NCBI RefSeq assembly: GCF_009905375.1
Contig: NC_133656.1
Coordinates: 241,112,401-241,176,400 of the forward strand
DNA: 64,000 bases
Direction: 5' to 3'
Source: Apium graveolens
Lineage: Eukaryota > Streptophyta > Magnoliopsida > Apiales > Apiaceae
Shown here: in pieces, positions 1 to 11,143 of the stretch
Position numbering within the stretch: the first letter of the stretch is position 1
Layout: each line of letters opens with the position of its first letter
Notes under the pieces: model-generated
The model's input: the letters and a program-made list of their open reading frames with translations, nothing else
What the model was told of the DNA's origin: nothing
Databases searched by the model: none
Made by a program: the position numbers and the translations under genes

Positions 1-476
1 GTTAAATTGTGGCCTTGTCATGATTTTATGATGTCTATGCTGGTCAATTCATTTTCATAAAGTGTGGTTTAATCGACCAGGGATTATGTAAACCAGATAT
101 ACTCATTCGTTTGATTTCATTCTTTATGTGGTTCATACACAAACATAGATCGATATTTATTTGTAATCAGTCTGATTTATGAAAGTATCTCTTCAATCGG
201 AATGTGCAAATATATATCTTTGTATGCACCAAATGTCACTTTTACGTGGATTCTTTCGATATTTTGTAGTTTTATATTTTATTTAGAACAATAAGTATGT
301 GCAGAGAAATGATGATCTTGACTCGCCTAAATGACTGTATAGTATCATTTAAGTTTGCTTGTTAGAAGTTTAAAGTGCAGTCCAGCCTGCAGAGTCAAAT
401 TATTTACACTCTATGTTCTAATGTCTATTGGGTGATATAGTATATTTCATTTCTAACATGTGATTTATCAATACAG

Positions 477-3400
477 AAACAGGGAAGAATTCAAGATTTG
501 GCCCTCCACATTTGGCGGTCAATCAGTACGGTTTTCTTACTCCTATCGGTATGCACAATGACTTGGGTCTACCAAATGCTTTGCATTGATCAAACTAAAT
601 ATATTTGTTTTAATAGCTTGCTTAAATTTATATCATGTCGTGAATTCTTTTTATTAACTTCTAATTTTGGTTAACATTAACAATAAAAGTTCCATGTTTT
701 GATTTGAGTTTCTTCCTCACATCTTAATACTGAAGTGGACTACTAAACCAAAATGGCAGTATCTAGGTTACATTGTTATATTTGATCTTCTCAAGTCCAG
801 TGTCCCCCAGTTATATAGTATTTAATCAATATTTCGTGATTAATGATCCTTATTCTTTCTTGTCTTTTGAAATGATTATACTTGTTTGTGAATCCCTTGA
901 TCCTTGTGTCCGATACTATGACATGCACGTCCCCTCATCCGATAGGGGATTCATCCTGAATCCTAATTTTGATTCTTTCCCCACAATTTGTAATCAAAAT
1001 TTCTGTTAACCGCCTATTTTCGTAAAATTAAGTATCAGTTTTTGTTAGTAAATACAAACGTATTATGCTAGTGTTCATTTTTGCATAAATTAAAATATTT
1101 TACCTGTATTTTGTGTTTTAGATCAATAAGTTATGCATTTGATTAAATTTGCTTATAGTTTGTGGTTTTTTTAACCAGATTGAATATATGTAACATCAAA
1201 TCTAGAGAAAATCTATATTTCTATATGTCGTGTCCCCCGCACCCGAATTCCCATATTATTATATTTATTTATTAGATTTTTGTCCACGCACCCCAGCACT
1301 TCTGCACCCGTATCTTTGCTTGTCAGTTGCCGAAGAAATCTTTCATTGAACTAATGAGAAGATTTGCGGAGATCTCAAATATTTTGGAAATTTGAAATTT
1401 TGAAACCCAAAAATCTGGAAAATAGGCATTGTAAGGAAGTTCTGCAACTTTTATGTCACACGTCTTAGAGAAGTCCTACCCTTAAGATCAAGTTGCATCC
1501 CATCTGAATCAGAACTTGATACAATTTATGAAATCCTCACATGATGGTCATTGGAATCATTTAAATGATTTACTACTTTGTTTGACAAGCTCAGCCTTGT
1601 GGTTTGTATTGGCTATTCTATCTATTCAAATAAGAATGTTGTGTTTTACAGTTGGTGATTAGTGGAATTATCTTCTTTATTGCAGGAACTTACTATGAAA
1701 GATTCAAGTAAAGTTTGTGATGTACTTGTTTTGTTTGAGGTCATTTCCGCTCCTTTAATTTCCTTTTCTAGTGGTATTAACTTTGTAATGTATTTGCTTT
1801 ATATGTTCGATTTCCTAATTTTCAAACTTTTTTCTTATCAAATTTATTTTTACTTATCAAATTTATTATCTATATACATCAAATTTATTTTTACTTATGC
1901 AGGATCCATAGCTGGTCCTCTATGTACTTAAAAATTATGTATGCAACTCTAATATCAAAGTGTATTTTCTATTGAATGCAGTGCTTGGCCACTCACCCTC
2001 AAACGAAGATGCAGTTCCTTAATGGTATTTTTCTGAACTTTCTGAAAGCTATGTGACTTGTTTCTGCTAATGTTTTCAGTATTTACATTAGTCTTCTTCA
2101 ACATAGTTGGATGTATCCACAGTTATAGCTTCTTCTCACCAAATGATATAAGCTAATTTCATTCTATAACTTTTGCTGATTTCTTGATGTCTGATATTGC
2201 TACTTAAAGACCACACAAGATATTGTCGAACTTGACGTGTTTTGATATATAAATGCATTCACTTTTTATTTCAAGCTGGTATGATTTGTTTATGTGAACA
2301 CCAAAGAAACAGGACACTGAGGTGAAATCAAGGATTCAGTTGAAGTTACAAGTTTGTTACATAAATTCTGGGATGCGGATTTTGCATAACTTATTCAAAT
2401 ATTGTTATTAACTGATTTTAATAGGATAATTAAGGAGCTAGATAAGGTTAATCGTAGACAGACTTGTATTAACTTCCTTTTGTCCTTGCAGTTCAGATAC
2501 ATTGTTACTTGTACCCTTTCTTGGAGACTGAAGAAACGAGCAAGCCATTCCAGTACCTAAGGCTAATGAGCTTGGGGGTCATTGGTGGTCTTCTGAAGGA
2601 GGTACAATTCCACTCTAAATCAATACATGATACCTTCAATTTTTTATACTTTAAGCCATTTGAATTATTAAAACAGCTAAGCACCAGTAACCTTGCATGG
2701 AAGTATTTTCTCATTGCTAGTTGCTACCTGCCCTTTCAAGTTTCAGCTCTGAATTGAATGCAATGTTGAGATGAATTAGCTTAATCAGAACCATAGTTCA
2801 AGAAAATGTCCATTATTTCTTACCAGATTGCATATCAATTTGCTTTAATATGATCTGATATGCCTATAAGGTTCTACTCCAAATATCATCTGAATCTTCT
2901 CTACTATGCAGGTTGGCGACCCTTCGACAAAGGTTGCTGTTCACTGTTTGCTTGAATCAGGACTCTTCCCTTTGTGTCTAAAATCCATAGAATATGGAAA
3001 CGAACTTTCACAATCAGTAAGTGTCCATTAAAATTTGAACTCAACATTCTTTTGCTTCCAAGCATTTTTTACTGCAATATATCACCTTACATGTAAGACA
3101 GTACAGAGTATGTAATCTGGTTACTAAAAATTTCAAATTAATCTCCCTTTCTAGTGTTTCTGCTAGATGTTTATTGAAAAAGGGATTTTTAGTTAATACT
3201 CCATGTTTCGTATTAATACATATCAAGTCGACTTGATGAACATCTAATATTTTGGTGTTGATGAACATTAGTACCCAGCCATATATAAATCATAAGGTTT
3301 ATATTGCATGGCATAGACTTGATCGTCCTAGTAAGAACCTGAGCAAATAATTCTGAAACATTCCGGTACACCATCAAAATATAAATAGATCGACACCCAT

Positions 3401-4381
3401 AGTTAATTGGCTCTTTAAACTCACTCTGAACACTTGTATATGGCTATACAGACTGCATCTTGGATAATGTCAAGAATAATGATGCAAGAGCAGGGACTAC
3501 AGTATTGCTGTGAGCCTGCAAACCGGTTGTGTGCAATCATGAAGGTTTTTAATGACGTAATTGAAAAGATGCAGGATGAACCGTCTACTACAGTTTTGAA
3601 GAATATTATTCAATGTTATGTCATACTGTCGGATGATCCAAGGTTAGCCAGCAATCTTTGTAAGCATATCTTCCAAGCTGTTGTGTGTTTCTATTGTTAT
3701 ATCGTTCCTATACTTATTGTATTATTGATTTAGAACTTGTGTAAAAAATGTCTCTGACCAAGCACCGGATAGCTTGAGAGTGGTTTTATGTCCCTTGGGG
3801 CGGTCTGGTTGTTGTACTTAACAAACATAATTTGATGTGATTCGAATGCAGCAGGGGTTGTCTCCTCCTGAGAAGCTTCTTTCCGCCAATACTGACGACT
3901 GCCCCATATATTGAAGCCCTTCGTGTAAGTCCATCCAGATGATCTCTTATATACATGTAAAAATGTGGACTCTATTCTGGCACAAAACAGCATATTTCAC
4001 TACCAAAATCCAAGTTTATAAAAAAAAGTATCTATATTACGCATATATACTATTTGCAATTGTGTATGCCTCAGCAACTTCTATGGGCATCTCTAGTTGC
4101 ACAACAAAACCGACATCAATACTTCTAGATACACGACTCCTCGTTTTGAATATTACATAATTTTTTACATGAGTTTTTGTCCCGAGGACAGAGTCACAAG
4201 TACACACACTGATATATCTTAAATGTTCTCATCTAATATCTAATTTTCTATACATATTATGCAGGCACGCCCTATAACCTTAAAAAATTTACAAGATTTG
4301 TTTCAAAAGCTATTGATGGGATGCGGGCCAAATGCAGAAGCGGTTGGTGATGTTGCAGGTTCCTCACATCTTGATCGCTAG
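477..4381 (+). CDS. CNOT9/Rcd1-like CCR4-NOT subunit, copy A (exons 2-9; exon 1 outside window)
   Basis: This is a paralogue of CNOT9 (Rcd1/CAF40), the armadillo-type helical-repeat subunit of the CCR4-NOT deadenylase complex. Exons read by GT-AG sites and phase: 477-548, 1686-1739, 1982-2024, 2492-2601, 2912-3016, 3452-3642, 3855-3924, 4265-4381 (TAG). Family landmarks are [46 protein letters not shown], a C-terminal LSDDPR, and a final block ending SSHLDR. Phases chain without a stop across all eight exons. Exon 3 is 54 nt against 90 nt in copies B and C: 12 codons are missing in frame right after the acceptor. Readthrough past 3642 (LASNL) is intron. Of the three copies this is the one most likely to be functional, if exon 1 exists to the left. 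The sequence is clearly diverged from the strongly conserved canonical subunit. Confidence 0.85.
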
Positions 4382-6305
4382 CTGATATTTGCTAGCTCTT
4401 TCCTTCACTTATACTTGGGAAATTAAGAATTCTCTCATAGATCTCAGAAACCTTTTAATTTTAGCTATGATGTTAACAATATTTTTTGTAAAACAATTAT
4501 ATCTCCAAGTTGCAAAATAATACATGATAAACAATCATAAAATGTCCTATCCAGATTCATGTGGTTAGCTGTTGATATTTTGGTGTTTAGTTTTCTCCTT
4601 TTACGCATTTTTTTATTTTCTTTACTCATCTTCTTGAATTACAGGCATGAACTCATTGAGTGTCACTATTGATCAACGCTCTCTCTGAACTCTCATGATT
4701 GAGATCATGAAAAAATATTGTTATGTTCAAAGATTAAAAAGAATAGATAAAGTACATAAAATATTATTACCATTAATAAATTTCTTTATGATTTATAAAC
4801 AATATGTTGAGATTTTCTAAACTAAAACCATCTATTGAGGACTTGAGATGTCAAGAAACAAAAATTCGTTTATTTGCATCAAACTTTCGGTCTCAAGCAT
4901 GTAAAATAGCAGTCTCTGTCTTCTATTTTTCCAGTTTGCGCAAATACACTAGAATCTTCATTCACATATTTCTGTGTGCGCATCATCAACCTTATAAAAA
5001 CAAAATTGGCGGCTAACGAGTAGAAGGGAAGAAAAATCTCTAGTTTAAATTGTGCAATTTGTTGATATGAACTTCAAGTTTCTACAACTGGAAGCTAAAA
5101 AGAAAGACATTGAGCTGTTGATTGTTTATTATGCAGCAGGCTCTGCATAAAATTTTAACACTGATCATACATACCGGTACAATTGTCTATATGCTCGAAG
5201 AAACTATCTGTGTGCTTGGTACTAGACTGAAAACATTGAAAATTGAAGTTAAAATGGCATATATAACAACCAAAAAAATTGCATATTAAACTGTTATAAT
5301 GCTAAAAATTGCTGCATAAAGTTATTTAATGTATGACATATGTATAATATATTTTACATTATGTTAACATACAATACATAGGGCAAGAAGTTTTTACAGA
5401 GCGGGTTAATCACTCTCTTTTGCACTCACACATACACAACCACCTTATATTTCTACCTTTATCATCCAAAAACGAGTTATTACTCTCACACCAGAGGTGC
5501 CCCGGGGCTCAAACCCCCTCTGGTGTTGTTTTGCAAACACCCGACCCAGCTACACCGTGAGAAGGGTCCAGGCAGGGCGTCGGAGTTATCACAAAGTACA
5601 AACTATTCTCCCTCCCTCCCTCTCCATGTCTGTGTGTGTCTGTGTGTTTAAATATATAACACTACATTTCGTTTATTTTGGCCGGGACAGGTTAAAGCTA
5701 TCTTCCCTTTGACATTGTAGGTAGAAGCAAAATGCCCCTATTTCTGTCATGAATGAAAATGAGAAGCTCTCAACTGTCTTTAGAATATAGCTTGCTTGTC
5801 TTATGAAATAAAGTCCTAAACGTGAATTCTCTTTGAAAAAAACTCAACATTCCCTGAACCGAAACGGCTATTGTATAACTGCTTGACACCACACAGTTCA
5901 TACACTATTGTTCTATTTGGTTGAAGGGAATACAAACAATATATTTGTTAACAAACTTCAATACAAAAGAAAGGTTGTAACTTGTAATTGTAAGAGGGAT
6001 GAATATTGAAAAAAGACGAGGATGTGCAAATTGTTCATAATGTAACTAGGTAAATATACCGGGCTTGGCGCTGTTCAGAGAAACTATTTAAAAATAAAAA
6101 TAAAAAATATTATTTGCAGCAATTTTGTTGAAAATTAAGATTTCTAAAACTAAAAGAGTGGCTAAAAATAATGTTATAAAAATATAACATATAATTGAAG
6201 AGTTGATGAGTGTACCAGAAATTTTAAGGAGTTATACACATTAGAAGTGGTACAATGGTACTTTATATTTTAATTTTATACTTTTTTTTGTCAGATGTTC
6301 CAATA
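4382..6305. other. 3' flank of CNOT9-like copy A, non-coding
   Basis: AT-rich sequence with no convincing gene. It contains a short TG-rich simple repeat near 5627-5650 and a GC-richer SINE-like block near 5490-5590. Equivalent flanks lie at 21381-24012 and 46129-46916 plus 52226-54010, differing by small indels. Short open frames here are shared among copies only because the DNA is duplicated. Confidence 0.7.
5488..5590 (-). repeat. Possible tRNA-derived SINE relic (unit A)
   Basis: On the minus strand, GGTGTAGCTGGGTCGGGTG resembles a polymerase III A box. GGGTTTGAGCCCCG, about 45 bp on, resembles a B box (GGTTCGAnnCC). The block is GC-rich against an AT-rich background. Related copies lie at 22486-22580 and, cut short, 52572-52626. 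No tail or target duplication was identified, so this is tentative. It could be another unclassified repeat. Confidence 0.3.
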
Positions 6306-6308
6306 TGA
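6306..6308. other. Deletion junction that removed 8.1 kb from unit A
   Basis: Sequence left of TGA matches 23285 and 53195. Sequence right of it matches 34790 and 61293. The 3-bp TGA is shared by both parents. The missing block equals 8098 bp in unit C coordinates and contains the left terminus of the Pack-CACTA plus its RRN3, malic enzyme and SNX2 fragments. Confidence 0.85.
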
Positions 6309-6744
6309 AAGACTAGGCGGCCACTGCTAATGATTTATGTTTGTTAGGGTTTTATATAAAAATGATAAATTTTTAGGGCTTGTCTGTTAACGGGTTGGGC
6401 CTTAACTTAATTAAGTCTTTACAATCATAATTTCTTAATTATTTTGATAAATATCTTGTTGCTTTTCTGTAAATTATTTAAATATTATTTAAATTTTCGA
6501 GTATCAGCTGAGATTTAGAGAGAAAGAGTGAATTTTTGTTAAGGGGGAGAAATAGCCGCCCAATTTTTTGGCCTGGGAAAGTGTGCAGATTTGTGTCTCA
6601 ACATCATTTAATTATTTTTTTAGTTTTTTATTAAATATTTACAATTTTAAATATTATAAGAAAATTGTATAACTAATGTAAAATATATGTCAAAATAACA
6701 CGACAATGATAAAATTAATCGGAACAATTATTTGTATAATTGAA

Positions 6745-7640
6745 TTGTCGAACAAGAATTTAAAAAAAAATAGAAATCATTTGGGACAAGAATCTACATG
6801 GAACCCATGTTGACCGTAATTTGACTATTATAAAAACACACGATATAAAATCTATTTTTTTTTAAAAAAATTACACAGCTTAAAAATTAGTAGGTAATAT
6901 CATCCGTACGGCTGGATCGTTGAACAAGAATTTTTAAAAAAATAGAATCACCACTCGGGACAAGACTTGGTTATAGGAACTCGTGTTGACCGTAATTTGA
7001 CTATTATAAAAACACACGCTATAAAATCTAAATTTTTTAAAAAAAAATTACACATTTTTAAAACAAGTAGGTAATATCATCCGTACGGTTGGATCGTTGA
7101 ACAAGAATTTTAAAAAAAAAGAATAATCACTCGGGACAATACTAGGTAACAGCAACCCGTGTTGACCGTAATTTGACTATTAAAAAAGCACGTGATATAA
7201 AATCTAATTTTTTTTAAAAAAAATTAAACATCTCTAAAATTAGAAGGTAACATCATCTGTACGGTTCGATCGTTGAACAAGAATTTTAAGAAAATAGAAT
7301 CACCACTCGGGACAAGTCTTGGTTATAGGAACCCGTTTTGACCGTAATTTGACTATTATAAAAACATACGATATAAAATTTAATTTTTTTAAAAAATATT
7401 TAGACATCTCTAAAATTAGTAGGTCTCATCATCTGTACGGTTGGATCGTTGAACAAAAATTTTAAAAAAATAGAATCACCACCCGGAACAAGACTACGTA
7501 ATGTGAACCCGTGTGTACCGGGGTTTGACTATTAAAAAAGCACGTGATATAAAATTTATTTTTTAAAAAACAAAATTACACATCTCTAAAACTAGTAGGA
7601 AACAAAATTTGTACCGTTGGATCAATTAAAAATTATTTAA
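6745..7640. repeat. ~175-bp tandem repeat, about five copies (unit A)
   Basis: Repeats share GATCGTTGAACAAGAATTTT, CACTCGGGACAAG and GTGTTGACCGTAATTTGACT. They recur at about 6745, 6919, 7092, 7268 and 7444, with a decayed sixth copy near 7620. Copies differ by substitutions and A-run length. The same array lies in the other units, so it belongs to the transposon and predates the duplication. Confidence 0.85.
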
Positions 7641-7734
7641 AAAAAATTATAACATGAATATAACAAACAAATTTTAGGAATAGTACAATAACTAACGCAA
7701 CACTAAATAACCTACTGCAACACCAGAAAGCAAA

Positions 7735-7995
7735 TGCAACGCCTGAAGTGCCACGTCAGCAAGTGGGCCCCACTATGTGCCACGTCAGCATGCCACGTCA
7801 GCATTTTGGTCCCCCATGTGGGTCCCACTAATCCCATGTCAGCATGCTGCCGTGGCATGCCACGTCAGCGTTTCACGTCCCCAATCGGCCCCATATGTGG
7901 GGGCCCAAAACGCTGACGTGGCATGACACGTCAACATGCCACGTTAGCACCCGTGGGTCCCCAGCACGCCACCTCAGATTTATTTTCCACGTCAG
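7735..7995. repeat. ACGTCA-rich subterminal repeats of Pack-CACTA (unit A)
   Basis: Many copies of CCACGTCAGC and its reverse GCTGACGTGG, in both orientations, separated by GGGCCC-type runs. This is typical of subterminal regions of CACTA elements, where the element's DNA-binding protein attaches. The open frame at 7734-7916 merely reads through these repeats. Confidence 0.7.
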
Positions 7996-8207
7996 CATTT
8001 ATTAAATAAAAAAAATATCTAATGCAACGCTATGACCTCTACTGTTACACGTTGCGCCACACTAACTGTTATTAGCAATGGTAGCTTCAATGTAATGCAA
8101 CGCTTTCACCACTATGTTACAATAAACTGAAAATTTTGTAGATAATGCAACGCTTTTTGTGCAACGCTGGATAAAAACCGTTGCCTATGCGCACTTATGG
8201 CGTAGTG

Positions 8208-8962
8208 AATGTTCATGACCGATTAGCTAAGAATGCGATCGTTATCCAACCTGAAGCTTGATAAATAGACCCTACTTTAATAATCACTTTGTACTTTACA
8301 TATTTTGTAACTCTGATCTAAGATATAAATCAATCACCTGGTTCCTAGCGTGCAAAAGACTCAGAAAAGCTCATCTTAGTTAAAATTATGTACACGCCTT
8401 CAGGAGAACATATTCTAAAGGCTAAAATCTAAATTACATGAAAAGAGAAGATGAAAGGAGAAAAATACGACAAATATAAAAGTAATAGGAAGAAATAAAG
8501 GGAGAAAATCATTAATCCTTGAGATGGATGGCATGAGAGATATGTTCACCTCCACTTGAAACTCAAAAAAGCTCATTGTCCATTAATGTTGTAGATCCAT
8601 GAGAGCACACCATACACAAGAGATAACAATCCAAAAAAATTAAAGATTATGATACGATAAGTGGTGGAATAATATCAAAAATTGCACATGAACTACAACT
8701 TTAAGTCTCTCGTTCATTAATGTTTATAACGGGTTTTCAAAAAGTAAAAAAGGCACTGAAGTGGAATATCGATGATAGATCCTTCCCCGCTATGCAAGCA
8801 CTTTAAATACCTGTTAATAAACCAGGTAAAATTGAATTCCTGAAGAAAAAATAGTTACTGAAACTTCAAGAACTAATATGGCCAAATAATAAAATTATCG
8901 ACATTGTTCTAGAACACAATTATATACTCTTCTTAAAACCATGTGCTTCTTACGACAAACTG
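8208..8962. other. Flank right of Pack-CACTA insertion (unit A)
   Basis: Non-repetitive sequence with no recognised gene. It matches 36689-37446 and 63190-63860. Compared with unit B it lacks ~37 bp near 8222. Weak minus-strand open frames occur (see 36700-36808). Confidence 0.5.
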
Positions 8963-9672
8963 TAGGAATGGCAAAATAATCCGATCCGACGGATACCCGA
9001 TCCGAAACCCGAAATTTTGGATTTACCGAACCCGATTTTTTAGATTTGGATATGGATTTAATTTTTAAACCCGGAAATTTTTGGATTTGGATTTGGATAT
9101 TAGGTAAACCGATCCGAAACCAGATCCGAAAATTTTTGGATATTGGATTTGCAATAAATTTTTATGTTTATGTTAAAAATTAATTAATTATAAAGTTTAA
9201 TGAAAAATAATTATTCAATCATTTAAACGGGTGATAAGGTTTATAAGGTTAACAAAATATCTTTTAGTAATAAATCTAAAAAACTGGGTATCAATTGAGT
9301 TGATTTTTTAATTATTAACTATACATATTATAACACAATTAATGATATGGTGGAGTGGTTGAAGATTACACGTTAAAACTCTTTCGTTACAAGTCGGTTG
9401 TTCAATCTCAAGCATTTGTAATATCAATAATTATACAAATTTTCAGATTTCAGGTTCAGATTCAGGTTTCGGGTTCGGGTATGAATATCCATTTCAAAAA
9501 TATTTCGGGTTCGGTTATACCCGAATCCGATCCAAAATCCGATGGATCGGGTTCGGATATTCATTTTCAGGTATTTTTCGGGTTCGGGTCGGGTTCGAGT
9601 ATTGATAAAATTTTCGGGTTTGGATATGGATTCTGCAATACTCGACCCGATTCGACCCGATTGCGATCCCTA
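8963..9672. mobile_element. hAT-like non-autonomous element (unit A)
   Basis: The termini TAGGAATGGCAA and, inverted, TAGGGATCGCAA bound 710 bp of CGGGT/ACCCG-rich inverted-repeat DNA. Flanking 8-mers are acaaactg (8955-8962) and tcaaactg (9673-9680), one mismatch apart. Eight-bp target duplications and TAGGGATGGCAA-type ends fit hAT-superfamily MITEs. There is no transposase frame: the 120-codon open frame at 9355 only reads the repeat. Confidence 0.7.
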
Positions 9673-9816
9673 TCAAACTGGAATTGTTCCCCTAAAAACA
9701 AACATCTAATGTTGTGAAAAACATTTAAAAAATCATATGCCTATATAAACTTATACAAATAATTTAAGCTTAGTTTTTTGTACATGAAAATTAAAAAAGA
9801 ATTATACATATATATA

Positions 9817-10144
9817 GGAGAATGATCAAATAGAAATCAAAATTAAAATAGAAACTAGAAACTAATCTAAGCCATTAGATCAACATAATCTAATGGTCCC
9901 ACTTAAATCACCCCACCCAACTACTTTGCACCCTCCAACACTCAATTTCAGTTTTTTCCCTCCGTTTTTAATTTGATTTTTCTCGTCAAACCGTAATTTT
10001 TTTTTTAAAATCCGATTTCACTGTATTTTTCTACATCTCTCAACGATCGATTTGCATACCATATGTGTTATATTTCGAAGTAATTTTAAAAAAAATTATT
10101 TGGTTTCTAGTTTCTATTCTAAATTGGTTTCTATTGGAGTAGTC

Positions 10145-10147
<3 letters not shown>
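9817..10147. mobile_element. MITE with ~50-bp terminal inverted repeats (unit A)
   Basis: The left end GGAGAATGATCAAATAGAAA and the right end read inverted, GGGGACTACTCCAATAGAAA, match and continue through AATAGAAACTAGAAAC. It is 331 bp and non-coding. Flanks are (AT)n, so the target duplication cannot be read. The superfamily is uncertain; Mutator-like is possible. The unit B copy has lost its right end. Confidence 0.65.

Positions 10148-10204
<57 letters not shown>
10148..10204. repeat. (AT)n(GA)n microsatellite (unit A)
   Basis: An AT dinucleotide run is followed by a GA run, directly right of the MITE. In unit B it is fused to a truncated MITE (38556-38588). It marks indel breakpoints in both units. 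The small minus-strand frame here reads YIYIYI and is not a gene. Confidence 0.9.
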
Positions 10205-10232
10205 CAAAAATCTACAGCAAGTGAGCATTATT

Positions 10233-11143
10233 CTCCATCTTTAACTCTCATGGAGAAGCCAAAATCTACAGCAAGTGAGCATTATTTTTTAGATGATTTG
10301 TTGGCTCACTTGCCATTTCTTTCTGATTCAACTGAGAATACTATGCAAAATCTCACCAATCACCACAGATTCTACAGTAGTTTCTACACCAAACTCTGTC
10401 ATTTCTACTATCTCGACGAATATTGTTCATCCGTTGACCAATATTTGTATCTCGACGGATGTGCTTAACAGCAATTATCCATTGACACTTTCAACTACTG
10501 CTTCGACGGATGTTTCTCATCCGTTGATAATCACTGCACAACTTGAAATCTCAACTGTTGTCACAAGTGCAGATGATTTAGTAGTTGTACAATCACTCTT
10601 AGGATTGAGGAAAGGGAGTGAACATAGTGAGAGGCTGAGTTGCTCTCAGGCAAAAGGAGAGGAAAAGAGTGAAAGTATGCAAGGTATTTCTTCCAACTTG
10701 GCGAAAGTGAGTGAGTGGAGTCCCGCCTTAGTAGGTGAAGGTGAGGGTGTGAGGGTGGGAAGCCAAGGGGAGCCCTTGATGTAAGAATTCTCAACTTGGT
10801 GCACACAACTGCTTCTATGCAAACGGCTAAGGATGCAATCACTACCATGCCCTTCAGAGCTGGTGATGAATTTGACTATCCAGCTGGTGGTTCTGAGGAG
10901 TTTGGGGATGAAGATGATGATGATGAAGATTTCATGCACACAGGGGGAGAAGTAGGCCATAGCTCAACTACAAACACTCTATCTTGGATGTTTAGCAAAG
11001 ACTGTGATGAGCACCATTTCAAATCAACTCTCTTTCACATCATTCAACAAATTCAGACAGCTCTTCAAGCCACTACAAATTCCAACACAAAGAGACTTCT
11101 TCATTTACTTTATTTTCTTCTATTTTCATTAGTAATTTACTGA
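10233..11143 (+). pseudogene. Degenerate coding relic of unknown (possibly retroelement) family, unit A
   Basis: Broken frames read FLDDLLAHLPFLSDSTENT, then VVVQSLLGLRKGSEHSERL, then an acidic stretch GDEDDDDEDFMHTGG and SWMFSKDCDEHHFKSTLFH. They match the longer version at 39310-40529 but lack ~218 bp at ~10790. Frame changes and stops separate the pieces. I do not recognise a domain. The acidic, Ser/Thr-rich composition and mobile surroundings suggest a retroelement-associated frame, by inference only. Confidence 0.4.

Larger units (their letters stand above)
6309..8207. mobile_element. Right-end remnant of Pack-CACTA (unit A)
   Basis: It matches the right arm of the complete element in unit C: promoter-side AT-rich sequence, ~175-bp tandem repeats (6745-7640), the ACGTCA-rich subterminal block (7740-7995), then the right terminus GCCTATGCGCACTTATGG followed by CGTAGTG at 8207 and the flanking AAT. 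The left terminus was lost in the 8.1-kb deletion, so this copy cannot move as a unit. Confidence 0.8.

Noticed and set aside
773..1009. 78-codon open frame repeated at 14083 and 42474
   Set aside because: It lies wholly in intron 2 of the CNOT9-like gene. Its conservation is explained by duplication, and stop-free length varies with single substitutions.
3643..3733. Continuation of exon 7 frame into [11 protein letters not shown]
   Set aside because: A GT donor after CCA-AG and an acceptor at 3854 restore the family's C-terminal block in frame, so this is intron readthrough.
6745..7640. CRISPR-like array
   Set aside because: Repeats are ~175 bp, contiguous and diverged, in plant DNA within a transposon arm. 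There are no short repeats with unique spacers.
7734..7916. 60-codon open frame across GC-rich sequence
   Set aside because: It reads through CCACGTCAGC repeats, so composition explains the lack of stops.
9355..9717. 120-codon frame rich in GSGS repeats (also 37839)
   Set aside because: It is the CGGGTTCGGGT repeat of the hAT-like element, not a protein gene.
10040..10228. 62-codon minus-strand frame with YIYIYI run
   Set aside because: Translation of the AT/GA microsatellite.
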